In this document: one piece after another, positions 1-10,849 of the stretch
How positions within the stretch are numbered: the first letter of the stretch is position 1
Layout: the number at the start of each line of letters is the position of its first letter
Source: Sphingobium ummariense RL-3
GTDB lineage: Bacteria > Pseudomonadota > Alphaproteobacteria > Sphingomonadales > Sphingomonadaceae
Assembly (NCBI RefSeq): GCF_000447205.1
Contig: NZ_AUWY01000060.1
Span: 2,501 to 37,823, forward strand
DNA: 35,323 nucleotides
Direction of reading: 5' to 3'
Made by a program: the position numbers and the translations under genes
Notes under the pieces: model-generated
Told to the model about the DNA's origin: nothing
The model's input: the letters and a program-made list of their open reading frames with translations, nothing else
Databases searched by the model: none

Positions 1-2663
<2,663 letters not shown>

Positions 2664-2803
2664 CGCGCCTGAGAGTCCCACACCATCACCGACAGACCTG
2701 CAAACAACGCAGATCCTGCCGGTCATGCGGAACGACAATCCCATCCAGATATTCGAATTTGCACGGATAACATCGATTAAACCCGACAAAGCGCACGCTC
2801 CAT

Positions 2804-2921
2804 TGCTTGGTGACCATAGCGTCTGTGACCCACCCGATCCCATCCCGAACTCGGCCGTGAAACCAGACTGCGCCGATGGTACTGTGGCTCAAGCCCCGGA
2901 AGAGTAGGGCGTCGCCAGGCA
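2804..2921 (+). rRNA. rrf: 5S ribosomal RNA
   Basis: The 118-base stretch has the standard 5S architecture. Its ends pair as helix I (2804-2814 with 2911-2921), and the conserved loop B/C segment, with cccgatcccatcccgaact, lies at 2832-2850. It follows the 23S gene by about 140 bases, as in a normal rrn operon. The ends are set by helix I and may be off by one or two bases. Confidence 0.95.
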
Positions 2922-2964
2922 TTGAAGCTTGCGCTCTGTCAAAACAAAAACCCATTCACACCCC

Positions 2965-3068
2965 CCTCCCGAGGGGCCAAGGTCAACGAGCCAACGGCTC
3001 GCAAGGCCAAACGGCCGCCCGGACCCGGATGCAATCCGGGGAGGATAGCCAAGCCGACGGATGTCGGC
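2965..3068 (+). other. Hairpin-rich 5S-tRNA spacer
   Basis: The spacer between 5S and the tRNA holds at least three short perfect stem-loops: a C-rich/G-rich pair at about 2965-2979, cccggat/atccggg at 3024-3040, and gccgac/gtcggc at 3053-3068. They probably guide processing of the rrn transcript. None is followed by a T run, so they do not look like terminators, and transcription must reach the tRNA. Confidence 0.4.
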
Positions 3069-3096
3069 GCCGGCGCCTGAGGCTAAACAAGCTCAT

Positions 3097-3173
<77 letters not shown>

Positions 3174-3205
3174 AAACACAACCCAATCACAAAACGCAAA
3201 TCCAT

Positions 3206-3228
3206 CCCGTCGATCAACAATCAACGGG
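3206..3228 (+). terminator. Weak stem-loop after the rrn operon
   Basis: A 9-bp stem with one mismatch (3206-3214 with 3220-3228) and a 5-base loop lies 32 bases after the tRNA. There is no T run behind it, so its role as a terminator is only suggested by position. The insertion element begins about 40 bases further on and may have removed the original terminator. Confidence 0.25.
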
Positions 3229-3266
3229 GGTGAACGCGTTGCATATGCAAAGCTATGCTTCTCGGC

Positions 3267-3310
3267 TGACGTGACCCCTTGGTTTCCACCAGCAGCAATT
3301 AGAGCCCGGC
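3267..3310. repeat. Left terminal inverted repeat of the IS
   Basis: This end is similar to the reverse complement of 4489-4533: 12 identical outer bases, then a partly matching middle, then a near-identical inner block. The stop codon of OrfB (3299-3301) lies inside it. Confidence 0.8.
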
Positions 3311-4210
3311 GGCTTTGTTGCGCATGAGCGCGGGTTGAGCAATGGCCTGCGCAGCGGAGCCCGTAGGGCGTAGCGAAGCAGGCCATTGCTTATGCAGTTC
3401 AGCGGCGAAGGCCGCTGGGGTCTCGTATCCAAGGGCTGAGTGCGGGCGCTCCTGGTTGTAGTCCTCCGCCCATGCGGCGATCACCACACGGGCATGGTCT
3501 AGGCTGAGGAACAGCGTCTCGTTTAGCAGTTCGTCCCTCATGCGGCCGTTGAAGCTCTCGACGTAGCCATTCTGCATCGGCTTGCCGGGGGCGATGTAAT
3601 GCCACTCCACGCCGATCTCCGCGCACCAGGCCAGGACCGCGTTCGACGTCAGCTCGGTGCCGTTATCGCTGACGATCATGCCTGGCTTGCCGCGCTCGGC
3701 GATAAGATCGGTTAGCTCGCGCACGACCCTGCGCCCCGAGATCGAGGTGTCCGGTACCGCGCGCAGGCACTCGCGGGTCACGTCATCGACGATGTTGAGC
3801 ACCCGGAACCGGCGTCCCGACGCCATCTGATCGTGCACGAAGTCAAGGCTCCAGCGCTGGTTGGGCAACGCCAGCACGGGCGCTGGCGCCCGCGCGCCGA
3901 TGGCACGGCGGCGGTTGCGTCTTCGTCGGACCGCCAGGTTCTCCTCGCGGTAGAGCCGCTGGGTCTTCTTGCGGTTGATCACCACGCCCTCCCGCCGCAG
4001 CAGGATGTGCAGCCGGCGATAGCCGAAACGGCGGCGCTGCTGCGCCAGCTCGCGCAGCTTCGACCGAAGGTCGGAATCATCATCCCGCTGCGACCGGTAA
4101 CGCATGCTCTTCCGGTCAGCGCCGATGACACGGCACGCCCGCCGCTCGCTCATCCCCAGGACCGCCTGGAGACGAGCGACCGCCTCTCGCTTGGCAGCGG
4201 GCGTCACCAA
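3299..4210 (-). CDS. IS3-family transposase OrfB (DDE integrase core)
   Basis: This is the catalytic half of the transposase, which cuts and joins DNA ends. The N-terminal third is an HTH_21-type region (the stretch with [14 protein letters not shown] residues); the integrase core follows, with WSLDFV giving the first Asp, IVSDNGTEL the second Asp and the [16 protein letters not shown] region the Glu. The C-terminal segment with [12 protein letters not shown] is typical of the family. No ATG is present at the start: the frame opens with TTG (4208-4210) just where OrfA ends, which fits synthesis as an OrfAB fusion by -1 frameshifting rather than independent initiation. All catalytic residues are present and the frame is intact, so the element may be active. 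Confidence 0.9.
   Translation of the reverse strand: MVTPAAKREAVARLQAVLGMSERRACRVIGADRKSMRYRSQRDDDSDLRSKLRELAQQRRRFGYRRLHILLRREGVVINRKKTQRLYREENLAVRRRRNRRRAIGARAPAPVLALPNQRWSLDFVHDQMASGRRFRVLNIVDDVTRECLRAVPDTSISGRRVVRELTDLIAERGKPGMIVSDNGTELTSNAVLAWCAEIGVEWHYIAPGKPMQNGYVESFNGRMRDELLNETLFLSLDHARVVIAAWAEDYNQERPHSALGYETPAAFAAELHKQWPASLRPTGSAAQAIAQPALMRNKAAGL
3338..3390. repeat. Inverted repeat inside the OrfB C-terminal coding end
   Basis: The 13-base arms 3338-3350 (agcaatggcctgc) and 3378-3390 are perfect reverse complements, separated by 27 bases. They lie in codons for the last residues of OrfB, just inside the left end. They may form a hairpin that blocks incoming transcription, or be a small repeat captured by the element. 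Confidence 0.6.
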
Positions 4211-4470
4211 TTTTTTGCGAGAAGGTCCTTCAGGCCAGCATTGTCGAGCATCGCCTCGGCCAGGAGCCGCTTGAGCTTGGCGTTCTCGTCCTCGAGCGCC
4301 CGCAGCCGCTTCGCCTCGGAAACCTCCAGGCCGCCATACCTGGCCTTCCAGTTATAGATCGTCGCTTCAGACACACCGTGCCGCCTCGCCAGATCGCCGG
4401 TCTTGGCGCCAGCCTCGGCCTCCTTCAGCACCGCAATGATCTGCTCTTCCGTGAACCTTGTACGCTTCAT
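4204..4470 (-). CDS. IS3-family transposase OrfA (HTH_Tnp_1)
   Basis: This 88-residue protein binds the ends of the element. Residues 1-50 form a helix-turn-helix (the [15 protein letters not shown] and [17 protein letters not shown] segments). Residues 55-85 form a leucine-rich coiled coil ([19 protein letters not shown]), the usual multimerisation zipper. Its last codons overlap OrfB by 7 bases, and a run of six A's on the coding strand lies just before its stop. The start is an ATG close to the right terminal repeat, as in other IS3 elements. Confidence 0.9.
   Translation of the reverse strand: MKRTRFTEEQIIAVLKEAEAGAKTGDLARRHGVSEATIYNWKARYGGLEVSEAKRLRALEDENAKLKRLLAEAMLDNAGLKDLLAKNW
4211..4216 (-). 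promoter_or_regulatory. Probable -1 frameshift slippery site (A6)
   Basis: On the coding strand OrfA ends in GCA AAA AAT TGG TGA. The A6 run lets two tRNAs slip back by one base into the OrfB frame, which lacks its own ATG. This is the standard IS3 arrangement; slippage itself is inferred. Confidence 0.6.
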
Positions 4471-4488
4471 CGTCCGTCCTTCTATCAG

Positions 4489-4533
4489 GCCGGACTCTAA
4501 TCACACTTGGAGGAAAATCAGGGGGTCACGTCA
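4489..4533. repeat. Right terminal inverted repeat of the IS
   Basis: This is the partner of 3267-3310. The stop codon of the neighbouring alpha-glucosidase gene (4518-4520) lies within it, so the last four or so residues of that enzyme are encoded by the IS. Confidence 0.8.
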
Positions 4534-6137
4534 CGGGTTATCAGTGCGCCATAAGCGGGCAAGAGGGCAGGAGTTGCGCCATTCACTGCAACAAGCGGTT
4601 CTCCTTCCGCCGCGATCCCCTTCGGCCAGACCACATCCTTCGATGACAGGTTGAAGGCGCACAGGATGCGCTGGCCGTCTTTTTCCCGCCGGAACAGCAG
4701 CCGTTCTCCATCCGACAGCAGCATGTCCAGCCGACCGGAGCGCAGTGCCGGAGTGGTTTTCCGAAGCCCCAGCATCGCTCGCGTGAAATGCAGCAGGGAT
4801 TCGGTATCGGCCTCCTGCAGGCTCGTCGCACGCGCGAGATTCTCCTCGCCAACGGGCAGCCAGGGGCTCGCATCGCTGAAACCGGCCTCGACCGCATCCG
4901 CCTCCCACGGAAAGGGCGTCCGCGCGCCGTCGCGGGACAAGGTCAACGGCCAGTTGGCGATCGCTTCCGGATCCTGCAGCCGCTCGAAGGGGATGTCGAC
5001 CTGGGTAATGCCCAGCTCTTCGCCCTGATAGAGGATGATATTGCCGCGAAGCGCCGCCAGCAGCGCGATCTTCATCCGGGCGAAGGCGGGGCGCTCCTCC
5101 GGCGCGCACCAGCGCGACAAGGCGCGGGGCGCATCGTGATTTTCGAATGCCCAGCTCGGCCAGCCCATGCCTGGCTCGTCGGGCCAGCGGGCGACCGTTT
5201 CTGCCACCAGCGTCGGGGTCAGCTTCTCCGCGTAGAGGAAGTCGAAGCCATAGGCGCTGTTCAGCCGCGTCTCGCCAGCCGTATAGGCTTTCATCTCCGT
5301 CTCGGCGAGTACGCCGCCGACCTCCGCCATCGTGAAGATTGCGCCATAGTTGTCGCACAGCGCTCGAATGCGCTCCACGAACGCCACCACGCCAGGATGG
5401 GACTGGCTGTAGAGTTTTACCTGATAATCGAATGGGCGCGTGCGCGGCTTGCCGTCGTCGGGCGCTGGCGGGTTATCGCGTAGGGCGGGATCGTGCATCG
5501 CATGGTTGAGGGCGTCGAGGCGGAAGCCGTCCACGCCCCGGTCGAGCCAGAAGCGCATCGCGTCCAGCAAGGCATCCTGTACCGCCGGCGCATGGACGTT
5601 GAGCTGGGGTTGGCTGCTCAGGAACTGGTGCATATAATATTGCCGTCGCCGTGCGTCCCATGTCCAGGCCGGGCCGCCGAACACCGATTGCCAGTTGTTG
5701 GGCGGCGTGCCGTCCGCTTTGGGATCGGCCCAGACATACCAGTCGGCCCTGTCTCCATCACGGTCGGAGCGGCTTTCCGCGAACCAGGGATGCAGGTCGG
5801 ACGTGTGCGCATAGACCTGGTCGATCGTGACCTTCAGGCCCAGCGCATGGGCACGCGCGACGAGCGCGTCGAAATCCTTCAGCGTGCCGAAGATCGGGTC
5901 CACACCGCAATAGTCCGCAATATCATATCCGAAGTCGCGCATGGGGGAGGGGAAGAAGGGCGATATCCAGATCGCATCCGCCCCCAGCCGAGCGACATGG
6001 TCCAGCCGCCGGGTGATGCCGTTGAGGTCACCGATCCCGTCGCCATTGGAATCCTGGAAACTTCGGGGATAGATCTGGTAGATCGCGGCTCCCTTCCACC
6101 AGGGTTCGGCAGGGGTGAGGCGGTCGTCCTGGGTCAT
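4518..6137 (-). CDS. Alpha-glucosidase, GH13 (subfamily 23-like)
   Basis: The enzyme hydrolyses terminal alpha-glucosidic bonds of short malto-oligosaccharides or related glucosides in the cytoplasm; no signal peptide is visible. It shows the GH13 barrel motifs in order: the WWKGAAIYQIYPRSF opening, the nucleophile Asp in FRLDALNH (about residue 208), the acid/base Glu in MAEVGG (about 272) and the transition-state Asp in FENHDAPR (about 335). The length of about 539 residues is usual for GH13_23. The ATG at 6137, with AAGGA 12 bases upstream, matches the family's N-terminus; a GTG at 6185 overlapping the stop of the regulator gene is the alternative. The 3' end runs into the insertion sequence, which replaces the last residues after LITR. 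Being behind the LacI-type gene, it is probably its target. Confidence 0.9.
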   Translation of the reverse strand: MTQDDRLTPAEPWWKGAAIYQIYPRSFQDSNGDGIGDLNGITRRLDHVARLGADAIWISPFFPSPMRDFGYDIADYCGVDPIFGTLKDFDALVARAHALGLKVTIDQVYAHTSDLHPWFAESRSDRDGDRADWYVWADPKADGTPPNNWQSVFGGPAWTWDARRRQYYMHQFLSSQPQLNVHAPAVQDALLDAMRFWLDRGVDGFRLDALNHAMHDPALRDNPPAPDDGKPRTRPFDYQVKLYSQSHPGVVAFVERIRALCDNYGAIFTMAEVGGVLAETEMKAYTAGETRLNSAYGFDFLYAEKLTPTLVAETVARWPDEPGMGWPSWAFENHDAPRALSRWCAPEERPAFARMKIALLAALRGNIILYQGEELGITQVDIPFERLQDPEAIANWPLTLSRDGARTPFPWEADAVEAGFSDASPWLPVGEENLARATSLQEADTESLLHFTRAMLGLRKTTPALRSGRLDMLLSDGERLLFRREKDGQRILCAFNLSSKDVVWPKGIAAEGEPLVAVNGATPALLPAYGALITRDVTP

Positions 6138-6181
6138 GACAGGCGGCATTCCTTGCAGGTCGGAAAGGGAGAGAAATCGTC

Positions 6182-7186
6182 TCACCCGGTCGAACGGCGG
6201 GTGATGAGTCTCACGGGAAGGACGGTGCGCGGGGGCGGCTGCCGCTGCGGCGTGCCGTCGACCAACAGTTCCACTGCCACCCGCGCATAATCTTCGATCG
6301 GCTGATGGACGGTGGTGAGGGGGGGCCAGATCAGGCTGGCGATCTCGCTGTCGTCGAAGCCTGCGATCGCGACATCCCCCGGAACATTGATCCCTTTCTC
6401 GCCGCAGGCGGCAATGACCCCCGCCGCCATTTCATCGTTGCAGGCGAAAATTGCGCTGCGAGACGGGAGCGACGACAGCAGCGCCTCCCCCGCGGCAAAC
6501 CCGGACTGGAAGGAGAAATCGCCCTTTTCCCTCCCAATATCCGCCGGCTCGATGCCTTTGGTCCTCAGCGCCTCCTCGAAGGCAGACCGGCGCACATGCG
6601 CGGCGCGATGGTTCGGTGGCCCCTCGACGATGCCGAAGGACCGGTATCCGACCGTCCACAGATGGTCGACCAGTTCGGCCACGCCTTGCTCATCATCTCC
6701 GGCGATGGAGGGCGAGCGGTCAGGGCAGGTCAGCGGATCGATCCGCACATAGGCGATGGAGAGCCGGTCGAGCAGTTCCAGCAGCGACGGCGAATCGCTG
6801 GCGGGCGGGCACAGGATCACGCCGTCCAGCTTGACCCGCTGCAGGCTGCGTTCCAGCAACGCGGCGGGGTCGCCGTTCTGGAGGTCAATCTCCTCCAGCG
6901 TCAGGTGATAGCCCCGTTCGCGACAGGCACGGGCGGCGCCGCGGTACAATGCGGCCATATAATGGGACGAAGGATTCGCCGCGATCGCGCCGATCAGATA
7001 GGATCGGGCACCAGCCAGCGATCGTGCCGCCTGATTAGGCTGATAGTCGAGCGCGGCGATCGCCTCACGCACCTTTTCTGCCGTCGCCGCCCGGACATTC
7101 GGTTCCCGGTTGACCACGCGCGACACCGTCTTCCACGAAACGCCGGCGCGCTTTGCCACATCAATGATTGTTGCCTTGCGGATCAT
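6182..7186 (-). CDS. LacI-family transcriptional regulator
   Basis: This 334-residue repressor has the LacI layout. Residues 1-60 form the DNA-binding head (ATIIDVAKRAGVSWKTVSRV, then the hinge helix YQPNQAARSLAG), followed by a periplasmic-binding-protein-like sensor domain of about 270 residues. Conserved sensor pieces such as GEALLS, AIFACNDEMAAGV and AIAGFDDSEIA are present. The gene precedes the alpha-glucosidase gene and overlaps its longest reading frame (GTGA), so the two form an operon, and the regulator most likely senses an alpha-glucoside. GGAGAACGGGA lies just before the ATG as ribosome binding site. The operator was not identified. Confidence 0.93.
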   Translation of the reverse strand: MIRKATIIDVAKRAGVSWKTVSRVVNREPNVRAATAEKVREAIAALDYQPNQAARSLAGARSYLIGAIAANPSSHYMAALYRGAARACRERGYHLTLEEIDLQNGDPAALLERSLQRVKLDGVILCPPASDSPSLLELLDRLSIAYVRIDPLTCPDRSPSIAGDDEQGVAELVDHLWTVGYRSFGIVEGPPNHRAAHVRRSAFEEALRTKGIEPADIGREKGDFSFQSGFAAGEALLSSLPSRSAIFACNDEMAAGVIAACGEKGINVPGDVAIAGFDDSEIASLIWPPLTTVHQPIEDYARVAVELLVDGTPQRQPPPRTVLPVRLITRRSTG

Positions 7187-7264
7187 GGTCTTCCCGTTCT
7201 CCCGTTCCTCCTGTCTTAACGGGTCGTTGCGGGAAATCCATGGCGGGAAGATCGATGAAGAGGG

Positions 7265-7774
7265 TCAGGGGCGGCGGTCGTCCCGATCGGGAATAGCAGA
7301 CCCACGCCGGTTGGGCAGGGCGATGTCTTCCTCTTCATCATGGCGCTTTCGCGATCCCCATCGCCGCTCCACCAGAGCGAGTACCGACAGCAGCAGTAAT
7401 GCGATCAGAGCCCCGGCCAGCACCAGCACATATTGCCCCGCGCCCGCCGTGATCCCGACCGCTGCCGCCATCCACAGGCTTGCTGCGGTCGTCATGTTGC
7501 GCACGTCTCCACCGCGGACGAAGATGAGACCGCCGGCGATGAATCCAATGGCTTGCGCCAGCCCCTGCACGACACGGACTGGATCGCTGTCCTTATAATG
7601 CGCCGCCAGTTCGATCGCCGACAGCGTCAACATGGCCGAACTCAGCGCGACGAGGCCATGGGTGCGCAATCCGGCGGCATGTCCGCCCCTTTCTCGCTCG
7701 AAACCCAGGGCGAGGCCGAGCAGCGTCGCCAGACAGAGTCGCCCGATGGTCGTGGAGAAATCGTCTTCCAGCAT
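7265..7774 (-). CDS. MgtC/SapB-family membrane protein
   Basis: This 169-residue inner-membrane protein has four to five hydrophobic segments within residues 10-140. Family marks are LGLALGFERER near the N-terminus, LRTHGLVALSSAM, and TAASLWMAAAVGITAGAG. MgtC proteins of pathogens bind the F1Fo ATP synthase and help growth at low magnesium; most environmental homologues like this one have no tested role. The charged tail (RKRHDEEED onward) lacks the ACT-like domain of longer members, so it is the short SapB-type form. It stands alone between the LacI-type gene and the glutathione transferase gene, both also on the minus strand. Confidence 0.9.
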   Translation of the reverse strand: MLEDDFSTTIGRLCLATLLGLALGFERERGGHAAGLRTHGLVALSSAMLTLSAIELAAHYKDSDPVRVVQGLAQAIGFIAGGLIFVRGGDVRNMTTAASLWMAAAVGITAGAGQYVLVLAGALIALLLLSVLALVERRWGSRKRHDEEEDIALPNRRGSAIPDRDDRRP

Positions 7775-7852
7775 ATGCCTTCTACACCCTTGCTCCGATT
7801 GCGATCCACGATGAAAGTAGCTTTGGGGTGAACGCCTCGCGAAATCCGCCGA

Positions 7853-8503
7853 TCAGCCGTTTGCGCTGGCCAGGAAAACCGCCAATTGGGCGTCGAATGC
7901 GCGCTTGAAGGCAGGTCGCTCTTCGCCCCGCGCAACATAGGCGGGAAGGTTCCGATATTCTTCCAGAAGGCTCGATCCCTTTAACCTGCGCAGTACCGTG
8001 ATCATCATCAGGTCGCCGGCACTGAAGGCGCCGTCGAGCCAGTCGGCACTGCCCAGGGCGCGAGAAAGCGGGCCCAGCCGGCCGCGAATGCGATCCTTCA
8101 GGATCGGAAGGCGCTCCTCGTGCCAACCCTTGTCATATTCCGTCAGAATTGCGCCTTCGCGTTCCAGGATCGGCGGCTCCAGCGTACTCGCGGCGGCGAA
8201 CATCCAGGCGACGGCGCGAGCCCGCGCATGGGCGTCATCCGGTAGCAGGCCAGGATGATTGACCGCGAGGTGCAGGATGATCGCCCCCGATTCAAACAGG
8301 GCGAGATCGCCTTCCTCATAGGTCGGAATCTGCCCGAAAGGCTGGAGCGCCAGGTGAGAAGGCTGCTTCATTGCAGGGAACGACACCAGGCGCACATCAT
8401 AGGGCTGGCCCACTTCCTCGAGAGCCCAACGGACCGGCATGTCTCGCGCCAGTCCCCTGCCGCGATCGGGTGATCGTTCGAATGCAGTGATGGTGACGGT
8501 CAT
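7853..8503 (-). CDS. Glutathione S-transferase family protein
   Basis: This 216-residue cytoplasmic protein has the two-domain GST fold. The N-terminal thioredoxin-like domain (residues 1-85) contains the cis-proline segment FGQIPTYEEGD and the glutathione-binding ESGAIILHL. The C-terminal helical domain follows, with the N-capping segment FSAGDLMMITVLRRL. The substrate cannot be told. CTGGAG lies just before the ATG as ribosome binding site. The gene is divergent from the IclR-type regulator, with 242 bp between them. Confidence 0.9.
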   Translation of the reverse strand: MTVTITAFERSPDRGRGLARDMPVRWALEEVGQPYDVRLVSFPAMKQPSHLALQPFGQIPTYEEGDLALFESGAIILHLAVNHPGLLPDDAHARARAVAWMFAAASTLEPPILEREGAILTEYDKGWHEERLPILKDRIRGRLGPLSRALGSADWLDGAFSAGDLMMITVLRRLKGSSLLEEYRNLPAYVARGEERPAFKRAFDAQLAVFLASANG

Positions 8504-8652
8504 CGTGAACTCCAGGTCGCACGGTGCGCTTCAAGTCGGTCTTCCCAAACTCAAGCAGAATAGCGCCTCGGGGAAGCAGGGCAATGGACGGCCAGTCCGT
8601 TCTCTTCCGATCCGGCGGCGGCGTGGGCCCGGCGGACGACGTATCCCCCGGT

Positions 8653-8686
8653 TTGACAGCGCGGTCTGGACCTTTCAAATATGAAA
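8653..8686 (+). promoter_or_regulatory. Candidate promoter and operator upstream of the IclR-type gene
   Basis: A perfect -35 hexamer TTGACA (8653-8658) is followed 18 bases later by AAATAT as a possible -10. Overlapping the -10 is a 14-base inverted repeat TTTCA-aata-TGAAA (8673-8686). A palindrome over the -10 is a common place for self-repression by the downstream regulator. Both the promoter and its link to the regulator are inferred. Confidence 0.45.
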
Positions 8687-8745
8687 ATTCACCATTGGCT
8701 GGCACCCGGCATGAATGGATCGATGACAATGCGCGGTAGTTCGTG

Positions 8746-9528
8746 ATGGAACGGAAAAGCCTCAAGGGAACCTATGCCGCGCCCGCCATCGAAAAGGCGT
8801 TCGAAATCATCGAGCTGTTGACGGCCTATCCGGAAGGCGCGTTGGTCAGCGAAATGGCCAGCCGGCTGGGGCGGACAGTCGGCGAATTGTTTCGCATCGT
8901 GGTTGTGATGGAACAGCTCGGTTACCTTCGCAAATCCAGCAGGACTGATCGCTACACTGTGTCCTACAAGCTGTTGGACATGGCGTTTCGCGCCACGCCG
9001 GCGCAAAATCTGGTCCGCGCCGCATTGCCGGAAATGCAGGGTCTGGCCCTTTTTGCCGGGCAGTCATGCCATCTGGTCGTCGCCAATGGTGGCAGCGGTC
9101 TCGTCGTCGCGGTTGAACAGCAGCCGGAGACACGGGGATTTTCCCTTCGGGTCGGGGCGAGGATCGACATGCTCCAAAGCTGCTCGGGTCAGGTGATACT
9201 GGCTCTGTCCTCGCCTCAACGAAGGGAGCAGATCATCGCCGCGGCAGAAAAGGAGCGCTCCGCGCCGGTCGATCGGGAACAACTGGCGAGGCAACTCGAC
9301 ATCGTCCGCCAGCAGGGCTTCGACAGCCGCAAAAGCCCCATCACCCATGGCGTGACAGACATCAGTTTCCCGGTGTTCGGCTTCGACGGCCAGATTGCTG
9401 CGGCTCTGACCATCCCTTTTCTCGAGCTGATCGACGGATCGCAAAAGATCGACCTTTCTGCCGCGCGCGACCTGCTTCGCGCCGCCGTCCAGCGCATATC
9501 CGACACGCTGGGCTATCAGCCGGGCTAG
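8746..9528 (+). CDS. IclR-family transcriptional regulator
   Basis: This regulator of about 260 residues has an N-terminal winged helix (residues 10-75: AIEKAFEIIELL, then LVSEMASRLGRTVGELFRI, then LGYLRKS) and a C-terminal IclR effector domain with the DISFPVFGFDGQIAAALTIP segment. Family members bind small acids or sugar metabolites. Next to a sugar transporter gene and sugar-oxidising enzymes, it is the best candidate for controlling the divergent operons at 12882-12961. The start is ATG 8746; a GTG directly before it (8743) is also possible. Its stop codon overlaps that of the convergent transporter gene by a few bases. Confidence 0.92.
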   Translation: MERKSLKGTYAAPAIEKAFEIIELLTAYPEGALVSEMASRLGRTVGELFRIVVVMEQLGYLRKSSRTDRYTVSYKLLDMAFRATPAQNLVRAALPEMQGLALFAGQSCHLVVANGGSGLVVAVEQQPETRGFSLRVGARIDMLQSCSGQVILALSSPQRREQIIAAAEKERSAPVDREQLARQLDIVRQQGFDSRKSPITHGVTDISFPVFGFDGQIAAALTIPFLELIDGSQKIDLSAARDLLRAAVQRISDTLGYQPG

Positions 9529-10811
9529 GATCGTGCGGCCCGCCGGGCATAGCCGGCAATGATGATGAAGCAGGCAGCCGGCAGCAGCATCGCCGGCGGC
9601 AACTCACCTGCTTCGACCGCTACCAGACCCATGAGCGGCGGGAAGATTGCCCCGCCGATGATCGCCATGATGATGCAGGACGATCCCAGCGGTCGCGCAG
9701 AACCCAGACCCTCTACACCCAGCGCGAAGATGGTCGGGAACATGATCGACATGAAAAAGCTGACGAGGATGAGCGCCCCCAGCGCCACCCAGCCCGATGC
9801 CAGCGCCGCGACCGCGCAGAGCAGGATATTGATCACTGCATAGAGCCCCAGCAGGGCGGCCGGGCGGACGCGGTGCATGACGGCCGTACCCGAAAAGCGG
9901 CCGATCATGAAGAGGACGAGGCTGGCGGAGAGGAGGTAGGCGGCTTGGCGCTCGGAAACCCAGGGGGTCACGTCCTTCACGAAGTCGATGAAATAGCTCC
10001 AGATGCCCACCTGCGCGCCGACATAGAAAAACTGGGCGACGACTGCGCCAGTGAGCGGCCTATGGCGTGCTATCTGCTTGAACTGGACACTCAGCGGGAC
10101 GTCGCTCGCTTCGCGGGCGTCGGGCATCCGCGCCAGTGCGACGGCGACGGCGACTACGGTCGCGGCTATGGCAAGGAGAAGATAGGGCAATTGCACCGTG
10201 CTGGCCTCGCTGGCCCGATAGGCGGCCAGTTCGGCCGCGCTCATCGCGCTCAGGGTCTCTTGGGAATGCTCGATGCCCGAAAAGATCAGCAGGCCACCTA
10301 TGACGGGTGCGACGCAGGCTCCCAGGCCATTGAAGGCCTGGGCCAGGTTGAGGCGTTGGACCGCCGTTCCCTCCTCGCCGAAGAAGCCGACATAGGCATT
10401 GGCGGTGGTTTCCAGGCACGCCGCCCCCGCCGCGATCACGAACAGGGCGAACAGGAACATGCCGAAGCTCAGCATCAGCGACGCCGGATAGAAGAGGAGC
10501 GCCCCCACCGCATAAAGGCCAAGGCCGGTCAGCACGCCCGCCCGATAGCCAAGCCGCCGCATCAACAGGCCAGCGGGCAAGGCAATCACGAAATAGCCGA
10601 TATAGAAGACGAACTGGATGAAGCCGGCCTGTGCTCGGTCGAGTCCAAGCGACTTCTGGAACTGGCGAATCAGTATGTCATTGAAATTATTGGCAAGTGC
10701 CCATAGAAAGAAGAGGCTGACGATCAGCGCGAACCCCCAGCGATAGGCCGGCAGGATGAACCTGCGTTCCGTGTTGCCGCCGCCGGGCGGCACCATCCTT
10801 GCGTCGATCAT
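9525..10811 (-). CDS. fucP: FucP-type sugar:proton symporter (MFS)
   Basis: This inner-membrane carrier has about 12 transmembrane helices over 428 residues. The first helix region FFLWALANNFNDILIRQFQ and the following GFIQFVFYIGYFV are close to the L-fucose permease FucP of Escherichia coli, which takes up L-fucose and also accepts L-galactose and D-arabinose. It lies at the end of a minus-strand operon behind a sugar 1-dehydrogenase and an MDR dehydrogenase. GAGGA upstream selects ATG 10811 over the GTG three bases earlier. Which sugar is carried cannot be read from the sequence; L-fucose or L-galactose fits the neighbours best. Confidence 0.85.
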   Translation of the reverse strand: MIDARMVPPGGGNTERRFILPAYRWGFALIVSLFFLWALANNFNDILIRQFQKSLGLDRAQAGFIQFVFYIGYFVIALPAGLLMRRLGYRAGVLTGLGLYAVGALLFYPASLMLSFGMFLFALFVIAAGAACLETTANAYVGFFGEEGTAVQRLNLAQAFNGLGACVAPVIGGLLIFSGIEHSQETLSAMSAAELAAYRASEASTVQLPYLLLAIAATVVAVAVALARMPDAREASDVPLSVQFKQIARHRPLTGAVVAQFFYVGAQVGIWSYFIDFVKDVTPWVSERQAAYLLSASLVLFMIGRFSGTAVMHRVRPAALLGLYAVINILLCAVAALASGWVALGALILVSFFMSIMFPTIFALGVEGLGSARPLGSSCIIMAIIGGAIFPPLMGLVAVEAGELPPAMLLPAACFIIIAGYARRAARS

Positions 10812-10849
10812 CACTTTTCCTCTACCCTTTTATGTGTCCGCCTCGGTCT

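Larger units (their letters stand above)
3267..4533 (-). mobile_element. IS3-family insertion sequence, probably IS407 group
   Basis: The element of about 1.27 kb has two overlapping transposase frames read leftwards and imperfect terminal inverted repeats. The outer 12 bases of both ends (tgacgtgacccc) are identical, and a further block ending in attagag(c/t)ccggc is shared. The group assignment rests on OrfA length and style (88 aa, starting [11 protein letters not shown]) and is from memory. Flanking bases read cggc on the left and cggg on the right, so there is no perfect 4-bp target duplication. The element sits between the rrn operon and the 3' end of the alpha-glucosidase gene and provides the stop codon of the latter. 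Confidence 0.88.

Noticed and set aside
3239..3250. Perfect palindrome ttgcatatgcaa after the tRNA, similar to the operator at 12936-12967
   Set aside because: It has no adjacent sugar gene, and the gcatatgc core also occurs by chance at the MgtC start (7771-7778), so a shared regulator is not supported.
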